The translations under genes and the position numbers were made by a program. 64,000 nt of DNA from Dysidea avara (lineage: Eukaryota > Porifera > Demospongiae > Dictyoceratida > Dysideidae): assembly GCF_963678975.1 (NCBI RefSeq), contig NC_089276.1, positions 26,245,555-26,309,554 of the forward strand, given 5' to 3'. How positions within the stretch are numbered: the stretch's first letter is position 1; every line of letters begins with the position of its first letter. Positions 24,967-36,493 of the stretch are shown here, piece after piece. The notes below the pieces were generated by a model. It saw only the letters and a program-made list of their open reading frames with translations. It was not told the DNA's origin and did no database searches.

Positions 24967-27235
24967 TCAGTTGGATGGAACAAGATAATCCAAAAATGAC
25001 TCCATAAGAATTTGGTCTGAAATTTTGTTGTTGGTCCCAAAACACTTAAGGCCACAACAAGAGAAACGCAGTACGTAGTATCCACTAACTAGATACCCAT
25101 GGGACAAGATTTGACCAAGTATTGAAAATTAGGTCATATCCACTTGAGGGTGAACAGCGGGGATAACCAAACAACCACCATCAAATATCTCCAAATATGC
25201 TACCTCCCCAACTGCAGAATATAAATCTCTTGAAACACTTCTAGCATCCACACCTCATTTCTCATCTGAGGTGTAAAATTGTTTGCAAGTAAAGAATTAG
25301 ATTGATACAGCTTAATAACATCTTCGTATATGTTCTGTCACCAGACACTGTAAATACTGTTACTATTTGTAGCATTTTCTCTAGTGAAAATGAGGCAACT
25401 GGTATCCGCTATATGAAAACAAACTTTTAATTTTAAAAAACTTAAGTTTTAAAAATTACCTTGTATCAATCAAAGCTTCATGTTCTGATTCCTCTATCTT
25501 TTTTTCAAGTTGTTCTTGTTTATTTTACACATAATAGGGCTCCACTATCTACTTGTACTAATATACCTGTATACAAATATCACAATCGTCATTCTTCAGA
25601 TAATTCAATGGGTGTGGAGCATCTTCTGTATCATTTTCTTCCACTATTATAGCACACCCATCCAACTGTAATTGACTTAATGGTACATCAGGAGCAACAA
25701 CTCTTTGTGGCAAAATAGTGTAAATCAGATAAGGTCTCGTCAAACTCCCCTTGGGAGATGCCACTTAATATATTGCCTACATATGACATGTGATAGCTAA
25801 TGTTTTCTGTGGTTGGAGAGCATAGTGATAATATTTTAAATTATCAAATACACAACTACTTTTCATGACAAACCTATGTACTTGTGATTGCATTGGGATG
25901 TTATGGTGTTATGGTTCACATGAAAGTCTCAACTGCCATGTATCATGCACATTATATACGTAAGTTCAAATGCTACATAATGATACAACCTCACCATTGT
26001 AAACAACAAACCAAGTAGAACTGAGGTATGTACAATGTACTGAGCCTGGTCACCCCCTTTCTCTACTTTTTGTATGAATACTATTCAGCACTCAAAATAT
26101 TTTGGTAGTTGTACAATTTAATTATGAATGCAAGTAAGATTGTCCTATCCCCCTCCCCACAGTAGAAACAGCTAAATGCCTTAGTTGTTAAGGTTGGACT
26201 CAAAATTATTTACTGTATTGCCGCATTTGGAAATCGTAAATTCATCCATGTACCATCCCTTCTACTGTACTGCTCAATTCTAAAAATCGTCCCTCTGCAT
26301 GCATCTAAATAACACACTAATAATCACAAATGATAAATTAATATTAAATGTACCTCTGCTTTCACTTCATTCTCAGCTATAGCCTGTTGTTCTAAAAGTA
26401 CATCCTACAAGACAAAAGTTGCACTTGAACAAAATTTGCATGCACAATCATTTCTGCTTTTAATGTATAGTAGAACAAATACATCTTGTCATTTTAAAGT
26501 ACACAAAAATTTTTGGTACTCTATTATCCACACGGCCAGAACTAGCACTAATGGTGGACAGGCCATCTAGGTATGTTAGTGTATAAGAGTGGTTCAACAC
26601 TTGTAGCAATCATGTACACCTTTCAGCTGGCAACTTTAAAAAAAACAATTAATTTTGCCAATGCAGAACTGAATAAAAATCAAAAGTAGGGGTTTAATCC
26701 TTAATGTACAACTCGTAGAAAACAAGTAACTTTATTGGCTTCAAAGTGTAGTAGTTTTTTTTTAAAATACGTCAATACCAATTTACTCTCGACACAGCGA
26801 TGATACATCTAGAGAATCTAGACTGCTTGAAAGTTTCTTTCTGTCATCTACATGTAGCAGCCTGCTTTTCTCTTCAGAATTATCAGATGCAGCCAATGGA
26901 GCAAACTGACCACATACAATGACATACTAAACCATACCAGTGATGTGCCTATACATAAATATCTAAAATCTCTACTGTGCTATAGTCCTTAATACAGCAA
27001 CGCAATAGTTTGTAAGCCCTTTGATTTTATAACTCATAGAAATTAGCTAGCCAACGATAGCAGGCTTTCATATTAAAGCTTGCTTGGTAGCTACCAGACA
27101 ACATTTGTGTTCAATGTGGTACCCATGTGAAAAGTTATAGTAGAAACGACAGTACTCACTTGATGCCTCATTTAAAGCCTCATCCTGTTAATCTTCAAGT
27201 TCTTCTATCATTTTATTTGCTCCTACACCTTGATA
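24967..27235 (-). pseudogene. Broken HECT-like E3 ligase gene
   Basis: The 3'-most part (25254-24967) is one frame of 96 codons with a single internal TAA (25131-25129). It reads GEVAYLEIFDGGCLVIPAV, then FSILGQILSHGYLVSGYY and ISDQILMESFLDYLV. That order matches the part of a HECT N-lobe where a family-typical G-x-I-x-x-H segment follows a LFEG-like segment. The catalytic C-lobe Cys is not visible. Upstream, exon-like pieces with splice signals are present: 25712-25567 (ending NDDCDICIQ), 25525-25460 (EQLEKKIEESEHEALIDT), 26404-26354 (DVLLEQQAIAENEVKAE), 26905-26785 and ~27197-27172. I could not join them all in phase. A decayed or partly misread gene is likely. Confidence 0.42.
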
Positions 27236-27239
27236 CCTG

Positions 27240-28565
27240 CACTCAGTCACATTGCACTAATAATGACACGATTTTGCATGCGTACTAGAAACAACCAAAA
27301 AAGGAATAAATTGCCGTTATTATTTAAATCTTATGATGCCATGTTTGAATTTTGCCATTTACAAAGTTACACACTCCTTTGTCCTCCGGACTCAATAAGC
27401 TCCTGATGTTTGCAAGGTTATCATGATCTACATAAACAACTATCTATTATGTGTAATCACTGAGTTCTTTTCATTTGACATGTCAATTTGCAACTTGTGG
27501 CTAATTATTTCCACCTCTTGGCCACTGTTGGGTTTACATACTATTTTGTGTTGTAATGTGGCGTAGCTGCACTGGTCTGCACTTTTAGCATTGTAACTGC
27601 TTCAATTTATCCACTGCACAATCGGTTTAGGTCACTATTTACAAGGTGGTCACCACAGACCATCAACAAATTACCTGAATACATACCAGAGTCTTGAGAT
27701 CAGTCCTCCAGCAGTTCTGCAGCTGAATAGAATAGTCACAGCACTCCAGCAAGCTTTTTGAAGTTTAATTTAAGCCAAATGTCAACATTTACAAAATAAG
27801 CACAGTTTGTACATTCAGTAAAATTGTTTGCAAATAGCTCGTACTTCCTTTTGCGAAAAGGTGCTTCTTTAATGTACGGAGCTCTTCTAAAGTTGCAATG
27901 GTGCTCTTGTCTTAATGATGAGCAAAACATGTGTATGGCATTATTTTATATTTGTCACAAATATTCATATAGCTCACTACAGTATTACCGTTCCTGTAGG
28001 TTGACATTCCTTGGCCAATTTGAAAAGCCATATATTTTTGCTCTCTGAGTTATATACTCCTGTACCTGACATACATGAATATACAATGTTAATAATATTG
28101 TTTCTACACTTTCTATAGGAAAAGATATATACAAAGTAATTGAAAATTTTCCAAGGAAAAAGACAAAAGATCCTTATTGTGACAAAAGATGGCTTTGTAT
28201 ACCAGCAACTGGTTGCCAATAGTTTTTTTTTTTATCAAAGCCAAATGATATATCTTTTCAGGTGAACACAGGTGGCATTCCTGTGTTTAAATCCTCAGGG
28301 TGTTCGTTTTGGCCAATACATTTGCTTATTAATGAATTGCCACCATCTATTAGGTAAGACACATAAGGTACGTGTATCATGTGTATATATTGTATGTGTA
28401 TATGATAGGTCTCTGAACGAGAACAGATTAGGATATGGTATGGTAGTAGTAAGCGTGATGTCACTTTTTTTAAAGCCACTGGCTAAAGTTGCTTTACAGT
28501 GAAGGTGCACTGCTACATCATGTGTTAAGTAACTATATGTACTGTCTCTTCCATGAGTAAGCATA
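27240..28565. other. Gene-poor stretch
   Basis: One exon-like plus-strand segment, ~28121-28226, follows a TTTCTATAG acceptor and reads KDIYKVIENFPRKKTKDPYC and onward to a TAG. It has no partner exon. Other frames are unconvincing. Confidence 0.3.
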
Positions 28566-28567
28566 TT

Positions 28568-28667
28568 TATTACCAGCAAAGAAATGATAACGTGTCGCGC
28601 TGTACTCATATGCCTAACTTGTGATATGCCAGCAAAAGCTCAAGTTTTAAATATCACCCAATCATTG
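28568..28667. repeat. First copy of an ~85-100 bp direct duplication
   Basis: TTATTACCAGCAAAGAAATGATAACGTGTC through AAGTTTTAAATATCACCCAAT is repeated at 29577-29660 with a few substitutions and a ~17-bp deletion. The two copies flank the CCCAGTG-type half element. Confidence 0.85.
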
Positions 28668-28770
28668 GCGGATCCAGATGGGTTTCTGGGGTTTCAACAG
28701 AAACCCCCTTTTAAATTTAGCTTAGTGGCATTCTCATTACATAAACATTGTTGTATTGACAATTTGTCAT
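28668..28770 (+). repeat. Partial transposon end (GGCGGATCCAG type)
   Basis: TTGGCGGATCCAGATGGGTT followed by TCTGGGGTTTCAACAGAAAC resembles the ends of non-autonomous hAT-like elements with TGGCGGATCCAG termini seen in many invertebrates. No opposite end found. Confidence 0.4.
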
Positions 28771-28974
28771 AGCAAACAACTACACCACTGTATTCAGTAG
28801 TATGCATGCAGTTGCACTTAACTAACACCATTTATAGCTATTAAACCATCAGCAACACTTCATTTTTCATCTCCCACTACATTAAAAACGCCGGATCGAG
28901 ATACTCTAACAGAGCAGTAAGTAACTACTCTAATAGAACAATCACAGCCACAGCTTGTAGTCACCATATTAGCC

Positions 28975-29383
28975 TGATGAAGCTAGAGGAAGTTAGTTCT
29001 TCACCGTAGTGACCGTTGGGAGTGATTGCTGGAGCGAAAATCGTCACGGACTATTCTTGACATTTGTTAAACTATCGTATTGGTAACTTGTAGTGTTATT
29101 GTGTAAAGGATTAACAGTTTTCTTGTAAGATTTAGCTAGTTTTAAGTGCTGTATTGGTGTGTTTTGTATCAATATTTCCTTATTTGGCTCTTTGTTCCAT
29201 TGGTAAACAATGCCATTCGCAGTTATTATGATGTCACGAAAGAGACTGAGTGGCTCCGCAACAGGATGATAAGTTAGTTATCACTGGGTGATAACTAATA
29301 TATCGTACAGTAGCAGCGCCGCTCTGTCTAGCTGTATGGTAGTTATAACCCAGCGCGGCGCTTTGATACTCCCACGCACTGGG
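28975..29383 (-). mobile_element. Truncated reversed copy of the CCCAGTG element
   Basis: It is the reverse complement of about 19140-19545: the left terminus CCCAGTGCGTGGGAG lies at 29383-29369, and GGTAACTTGTAGTGTTATTG and CAATATTTCCTTATTTGGCT match the interior. It covers only the left ~60% of the element. Confidence 0.8.
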
Positions 29384-29576
29384 ATGTAACAACTATTACA
29401 AGCACATATTTACACATGCTTTGAAGTTGTGTTATGATGTTAACTTGTCAGCAGGTATAATTTATGGTTTACCAAGTGGGTGGGCAAAATCAGTTTAAAG
29501 GCTTCTTAGCCAATAATTGGCTTGACCTAGACAATACTGGTTAATAACCGGTTTTTCCATACTGGTTCTAAACACT

Positions 29577-29660
29577 TATCTATTACCAGCAAAGAAATGA
29601 TAACATGTCGTGCTGTACTCATATGCCTAACTGGCTCAAGTTTTAAATATCACCCAATAC
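29577..29660. repeat. Second copy of the direct duplication
   Basis: Matches 28568-28667 (see there); it lacks the segment TGTGATATGCCAGCAAA. Confidence 0.85.
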
Positions 29661-29891
29661 AATGGTTTCTATAGTTGCAGTCACTGCAAGCAGAAAGGTA
29701 AGGATACCATGTGAACATCATAAGCAAGCTTCATGACTAGGCCATGAACTTTAAGTTTTTGTGGTAGCCTCAACTAACCACCAACTAACCACCATGAAAA
29801 TTATAACCAAATTTTCTATCCATGGGAATGTGTAGGTAATCAAAAATATACTCAAGAAAGTTTGATGCCATAAACAGTTTAATGCTAAGTC

Positions 29892-29916
29892 TGACAGACA
29901 GACAGACAGACAGACA
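29892..29916. repeat. (GACA)n microsatellite
   Basis: Six tandem GACA units. Confidence 0.9.
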
Positions 29917-30435
29917 TAATTCAAACATGTAATCTTTTCAGGATCCCACGTGTATACGTACTGCAAGTAAACTATTAGTGTTTTTTTTCCATCTGGTATG
30001 CCGTTAGATATAGAGTTAGCCACTTTGATTAAATACACCCTGTAGTAATCACAACTTCATGACATACAGTGTACATTCATACAAGAAATACAACATTCAC
30101 TTAAATCTCTTGTCATTGAGGTCCTGTATCTTGCACATTAGTGAAAAATTGAATGGGGATAATACAGATGCACCCCTAAATAACAGATTTGCATGTTTTA
30201 CAATAACAACATAATGTAAGTATACTTGGTCCAGGAGCTAATTAGCAAGTACTATAATGTACCTGTAAGCTCCACCTTGGTATTTTATATGCATAATAAA
30301 GTTTTGGCATGAAAGAAGCTGTTGTAAGGTCCCACTGCATGTGTATATAGCTGTTACAAACTTATTTTAAGTAGTTCATTATTAATTGCAGTTGCTTGGT
30401 AACAGTCTACCATTTGTCATGTTTCTCCTTTAGTT

Positions 30436-31370
30436 TCTCTTTCATAAGTTACTACATTATAGTCCTGTTGTTCTTCATGGAATTGTGCCTGATGCATACT
30501 ATGAACATCATTTACTGCTAGTAGAAGGGACATTACTCTCCTACTGAAGGATTGTGTGAACAATCAAGATCTTCAATACAGTTTCAGTTTGTTTATCTAA
30601 TCTATTGCTATCTATTCCCTTCATATTATGGTAAAAAGAATTGTGTAAAAAGTAAAACTTATGCTTGTATTTTACTGAATGTGACAGTTTGTTTACATTC
30701 TTTGATGCATCTACCAGACTGTGTACGTAACCTTGAACCTTTATGGTCTCATTCCTGTTTTTCTTTTGAGTCTGCCAATGGTGAGTTACTCAAGCTGTTC
30801 AATGGTTCAACAGGAATAGAAAAACAGGTAAAATGCAGCTACCATGCAATTTAATGTTATATTTGTTATACGTTTCTACAGATAATAAAACATTTAAGTG
30901 AACTACAGAAGAAGATGCCAACATACGCGTATGCTGAATCATTACTAGCCGATGATAGTCTGGAAATGGACTTCTACCATAAAATGTGCTCCGCATGTAT
31001 ACTATTATGTACAGATATACCTATCAATAAAAACACTGTGTCAGTCGCTGAATCAGTCAGTATACTGGGAAACCTCAAAGCATAAGATTGGATGATCAGG
31101 AGAAAGCTAGCTTTATTATTAATAGTGAACCTTGTTACTAATGGGTCAGTGTTGCTGTTCCCACTGATTTTATTACATAAAGCAAACAGGGTTGTCATGA
31201 TAGACACAAGAAAAACATTGAGAAATGATTCTTGCTTTCTATACAAAGTTGGTGACTCAGTTAATGTGAGAATTCTGCACAAGGTCATCTTACACAATGA
31301 AGACTGCCTTATCTTTGTCAATCGTCTTTCAGCATCAGGAGGAAAAGAGCTTGTAGTAAGTGCTGTTTAA
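30436..31370 (+). pseudogene. CACTA/EnSpm (Transposase_21 / DUF4218) transposon protein remnant
   Basis: The plus strand first reads LLHYSPVVLHGIVPDAYYEHH, then after stops and a frame shift CLHSLMHLPDCVRNLEPLWS, SCFSFESANGELLKLFNGS, then KHLSELQKKMPTYAYAESLL after an intron-like acceptor, and finally the C-terminal segment NDSCFLYKVGDSVNVRILHK. The H-S-L-x-H-L-P-D-x-V and PLW-S-x-x-F-x-F-E pattern is diagnostic of the DUF4218 domain found beside Transposase_21 in CACTA elements. The frame is interrupted several times, so it is inactive. Element ends were not found. Confidence 0.72.
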
Positions 31371-31744
31371 TAAGGTGTGTCTTTAACAAGTTTTGAAACA
31401 ATTATTTATGTTATTGACATGCAGGTCAATAAACAGATGAGATAAGCATCAAGAATCATTTTTGGTAATGAAATGAAGATTGTGACCTATTATCTACCTT
31501 TACTATGAAAGAAACCTTTGGTATATATATAGACCTATAGTATACTGATAATTATAAAATTTTCTTTATTCAATTCATTTGTGTACTTATTACACTATAG
31601 TTGTGTGTAATGTTTGATTTTTGGAAGTCGATAGTTTTTATCAATAAGATTTCACAGATGTGCTGATCAAATGGCTATAATTTTTGTACCATTTTGTGGT
31701 TATATATGATTGTACTTGCAGTGGATATTTTTTATATATATATA

Positions 31745-32081
31745 TATCTAAACCAAAACAGCCAAGCTGTAAAAAAAGAGTGCGGCCCCCAAAAAGGCCA
31801 GGATGAAAAAAGATGTGAAATCCAAGGTGGCGGCCAAGAAATGGCTGTGATGGTAGATTAATGGCAAAAATTTTAATTACGACAATTCATTTGAATTTGC
31901 ATTGCCTCCTCCACTAGGATTCGGCATCAAATTCACCCGAATTGTCGTAATTAAAATTTTTGCCATTAATCTACCATCACAGCCATTTCTTGGCCGCCAC
32001 CTTGGATTTCACATCTTTTTTCATCCTGGCCTTTTTGGGGGCCGCACTCTTTTTACAGCTTGGCTGTTTTGGTTTAGATAT
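31745..32081. repeat. Near-perfect 144-bp hairpin (foldback element)
   Basis: Arms 31745-31888 and 31939-32081 are reverse complements with essentially one difference (a run of seven A versus five), around a 50-bp loop. The outer boundary is TATCTAAACCAAAACAGCC. The 113-codon open frame starting at 31902 is a by-product. Confidence 0.92.
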
Positions 32082-32286
32082 CACTTCTTTTTGTATTGCA
32101 AGCCACAAAGCCAGCCATTAACTGGCTTTGGTGCTTACTTTTATTTTATTTTTTCTTTTCTGCAGGGATTGTGGAACAAAGGAAGAAATATTGTGTACAG
32201 TTTTTGTCTGATTAAAAATATTTGTATATTTAACAATGAATGATAATCATATACTGTAGGTCATAAGGTGACTTCTTATACATAAC

Positions 32287-35200
32287 TGAACTGTAGCTGA
32301 TACCTTCATTGTTTGTAGCTGAACTCTTTTCAGAGTGACTCGTTTCTAGCTGAACTCACTACATGATGATTTGTTTCCAACACATATTTCTACAGGGTGA
32401 TTTGTTTGTAGCTGATCCCTATAGAGTAACTTGTATTTAGCTGATATCTCTACAGGTTGACTTCTTCTACCTGATCTCTCTACAGGGTGGTCTGTTCATA
32501 GCTGAACTCTCTACAGGGTGAATTGTTTGCAGCTAAACTCTCTACATGATGGTTTCTTCGTAGCTGAACTCTCTACCAGGTAACTTCTTCTAGCTGATCT
32601 CTCTACAGGGTGACTTGTTTGTAGCTGAACTATTTGCAGGGTGGTTTTTAGTAGCTGAACTCTCTACATACAAAGGGACTTCTTCTAGCTGGTCTCTCTA
32701 CAGGATGACTTGTTTCTAGCTGATCTCTCTGCAGGGTAATTGTTTGTAGCTGAACTTTCTACAGGATGATTTTTTTTACAGCTGAACTCTCTACATGATA
32801 GTTTCTTTGTAGCTGAATTCTCTACAAGGTAACTTCTTCTAGCTGATCTCTCTATAGGGCAATTTGTTTTCAACTGAACTCTCTACAGGATGGTTTCTTT
32901 ATAGCTGATCTCTCTACAAGGTGACTTCTTCTAGCTAATCTCTCTACAGAGTGAATTGTTTGTAGCTGAACTTTCTACAGAGTGATCTGTTTGTAGCTGA
33001 TCTCTCTACAGGATGACTTGTTTCTAGCTGAACTCTCTACAGGATGATCTGTTCATAGCTGAATTCTCTACATGGTGGTTTCTTTGTAGCTGAACTCTTT
33101 ACAAGGTGACTTCTTCTAGCTGATCTCTCTACAAGGTGACTTGTTTCTAGCTGAACTCTCTACAGGATGATCTGTTCATAGCTGAATTCTCTACATGGTG
33201 GTTTCTTTGTAGCTGAACACTTTACAAGGTGATTTCGTCTAGCTGATCTCTCTACAGGGTGATTTGTTTGTAGCTGAATTCTCTACAGAGTGACTTGTTG
33301 TAGCTGAACTCTCTACAAGGTGTTATAGTTGAATTCTCTTCAGTGTGACTTATAATGTTATAAATCTCTACAGCAACATATTTGTAGCTGATCTCTCTAC
33401 AGGATGACTTGTTTCTAGCTGAACTTTCTACAGGATGATCTGTTCATAGCTGAATTCTCTACAGGATGGTTTCTTTGTAGCTGATCTCCCTACAAGGTGA
33501 CTTCTTCTAGCTAATCTCTCTACAGAGTGAATTGTTTGTAGCTGAACTTTCTACAGGGTGATCTGTTTGTAGCTGATCTCTCTACAGGGTGAGTTGTTTC
33601 TAGCCGAACTATCTGCAGGGTGATTTGTTTGCAGCTGAACTCTCTACAAGGTGATCCTTCTAGCTGACCTCTATACAGGGTAATCTGTTCATAGCTGAAC
33701 TTTCTACAGGGTGATCTGTTTGCAACTGAACTCTCTACCTGATGGTTTCTTTGTAGCTGAACTCTCTACAAGGTAACTTCTTCTAACTGATCTCTCTACA
33801 GGGTGAATTGTTTCTAGCTGAACTCTCCATAGGGTTATATGTTTGTAATTGAACTCTCTACAGGATGGTTTCTTTGTAGCTAATCTCTCTACAAGGTAAT
33901 TTGTTTCTATCTGATCTCTACAGGGTGACCTGTTTCTGGCCGAACTCTCTACAAGTAATTTGTTTGCACCTGAACTCTCTACACGGTAGTTTCTTTGTAG
34001 CTGAACTCTCTACAAGGTGACTTTTTCTAGCTGACCTCTCTACAGGGTGATTTTTTGTAGCTGAACTTTCTACATACAAAGTGACTTGTTCTAGCTGGTC
34101 TCTCTACAGCATAACTTCTTTCTAGCTGATCTCTCTGCAGGGTGACTTGTTTCTCTACCGGGTGATCTGTTCATAGCTGAACTCTCTACAGGATGATTTG
34201 TTTACAGCTGAACTATCTACATGGTGGTTTCTTTGCAGCTGAATTCTCTACAAGGTGACTTCTTCTAGCTGAACTCTCTATAGGGCGATCTTTTCGTAGC
34301 TGAACTCTCTGCAGGGTGATTCGTTTGCAGCTGAACTTTCTACATGATGGTTTGTTTGTAGCTGAACACTCTACAAGGTAACTTCTTCTAGCTGATCTCT
34401 CTACAGGATAACTTGTTTATAGCTGAACTCTCTACAGGGTGATTTGTTTGTAGCTAAACTCTCTACGATTCGATTTGTTTGCAGCTGAACTCTCTACATG
34501 GTGGTTTCTTTGTAGCTGAACTCTCTACAAGGTATAGCTTCTTCTAGCTGATCTCTCTATACAGGGTGACTTGTTTCTAGCTGAACTCTCTACAGGGTGA
34601 TCCTTTCGTAGCAGGGTGATTTGTTTGCAGCTGAACTCTCTACATGATGGTTTGTTTGTAGCTGAACTCTCTACAAGGTAACTTCTTCTAGTTAATTTCT
34701 CTACAGGGTGACTTGTTTCTAGCTGATCTCTCTACAGGGTGATTTGTTTGTAGCTGAACTCTGTACAGTTTGATTTGTTTGCAGCTGAACTCTCTACATG
34801 ATGGTTTCTTTGTAGCTGAACTCTCTACAAGGTAACTTCTTCTAGTTGATCTCTCTACAGGATGACTTGTTTCTATATAGCTGAACTCTCTACAGGATGA
34901 TCTGTTCATAGCTGAATTCTCTACATGGTGGTTTGTAGCTGAACTCTTTACAAGGTGACTTCTTCTAGCTGACTACAGGATGATCTGTTCATAGCTGAAT
35001 TCTCTACATGGTGGTTTCTTTGTAACTGAACTCTTTACAAGGTGACTTCTTCTAGCTGATCTCTCTACAGGGTGATTTGTTTGTAGCTGAATTCTCTACA
35101 GAGTGACTTGTTGTAGCTGAACTCTCTACAAGGTGACTTATTTATAGTTGAATTCTCTTCAGTCTGACTTATAATGTTCTGAATCTCTACAGCAACATAT

Positions 35201-35350
35201 TTGTAGCTGAACTCTCTACAGGGTGACTTGCTTGTAGCTGAATTGTTTATAAGATTAACTGTTTGTAGCTGAACTCCCTACAGAATAACTTACGATGTCA
35301 TATAATTCTATAATGGAGTAAGTTATAAACGTAGCTGAATGCTTTATTAG
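32287..35350. repeat. 31-bp minisatellite, ~3.05 kb (about 95-100 units)
   Basis: The unit is close to TAGCTGAACTCTCTACARGG followed by TGAYTTGTTTG. Units alternate between variants (CTGATCTCTC, CTGAATTCTC, GGTGGTTTCTTTG, GGTGACTTCTTC). Larger blocks are themselves repeated: ~33170-33400 and ~34890-35215 share the same run of variants, including the atypical TATAATGTT and CAGCAACATATTTG units. This shows higher-order amplification. Open frames on the minus strand (32685-32873, 34688-34909) simply reflect the repeat. Confidence 0.95.
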
Positions 35351-35399
35351 GGTGACTGTTCTATTAGAGTATCTCGATTTCGCATATGCTACACGTAGT

Positions 35400-36060
35400 T
35401 GGCTTTGGAATCATAACTCAGTGGTTTGTAATCCGATTCTTCTGTACTACTGCAAGGACTTTTTATGATAATTATTCCAGCTACACACTGATTTTCAGCT
35501 AACTGCTCTAAGCGGTTTGCCTGGTAGGCGTGAAAACTAATAGATTCATAAAAATCGATCGCGTAATTGTGACATAGGTTGGGTTTTGTGTCATATCTCG
35601 ATGGCCTTTACCTGGATTCCTTTCAAACCACAAAAAGACACTCCTACGATAGTTACTCCATCTACATAGCAATTTTCAGCTCATTCCTTCAAGCGGTTTA
35701 CCCTGTGGGCGTGACAGACCTTCGACCTTATTTTATGCAAATAATCGGTAATAACTCCGTGACTGTTCATCGGATTCCTACCAAACTTGGTACTGAGATT
35801 CGCCTTAATGAGCCCTTTAAGTGTGCCAAATTTCAGCCCGATTGGAGCACGCATTCGTGTTTTAAGGCGGATTTTGCAAAGTGTGCGAAAAGAAGAAGAA
35901 AAAAACCCAAACTTTGGCCGCTCGTATCTCGGAAATGGCTGGAGCGATTTTCTTCAAATTTGGAATGTGGACTCCCCTACCTAGCCGGCACTTCTGTAGC
36001 AATTTTAGTTTCAATCGGATAAGGAACCACGGAGCTACAAAGGTGTGAAAATCTCGTTTA
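35400..36060. repeat. Four degenerate ~160-180-bp tandem units next to the minisatellite
   Basis: Units start near 35410, 35589, 35748 and 35923. Each runs (A/G)TAtCTCgg..., a GGATTCyTwCAAA-like block, a ...GTAGCAATTTTmAG-like block and, in the first two, AAGCGGTTT and GGCGTGA. A 147-codon frame (35579-36022) crosses two units and is probably not a gene. Base use differs from the surroundings: many CG dinucleotides and GGCGCGCCGG at ~36092. Confidence 0.55.
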
Positions 36061-36490
36061 CTTTCTTCCTGTAAATATACTCACAGTGTGGCGCGCCGGC
36101 TTCTTGGGCCGCACGACACACTACCGTGTGTCTTGATACCAGAGCTACTGAAATTTATTACTGTTAGTTGCATATTTCTAATATGCGACGAGAAGTAAGT
36201 GATAGAAGAAATGTTTAGCAATATCCACACCACGTTACCTTGTGCTTCTTAAGATGAACAGCAAATTCTTATTGCAAGATGGGTGCAAATTATTTTTATT
36301 GGTGCTTTTGGAAAACGATTCCCAAACAACTAAGTAGACATAACAAGGCTACAGTGTCTGGGGGCACAGACTCCCTGCTTCCAGAGATATTATACTCTAT
36401 TAAGCTAATAATAATACAGCACATTTACTTTCCTGTACTACATTCTACAACTAAACCTGTATGTAATTATGCAGTCAAAATCTCAATTCA
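36060..36490. other. Tail of the repeat block and intergenic spacer
   Basis: It includes GTGTGGCGCGCCGGCTTCTT and a short inverted repeat ACACACTACCGTGTGT near 36116. No gene seen. Confidence 0.4.
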
Positions 36491-36493
36491 CAG

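Noticed and set aside
31902-32243. 113-codon plus-strand frame
   Set aside because: It is the right arm of a hairpin repeat; the same sequence is inverted 50 bp away.
32685-34909. Cys/Glu/Arg-rich repeat proteins on the minus strand
   Set aside because: These frames arise from the minisatellite; the 31-bp period shifts frame every unit.
32287-35350. CRISPR array
   Set aside because: There are no unique spacers: the 31-bp units are contiguous and similar along their entire length, in an animal-type genome.
35579-36022. 147-codon open frame
   Set aside because: It spans two degenerate repeat units and has no splice context or domain.
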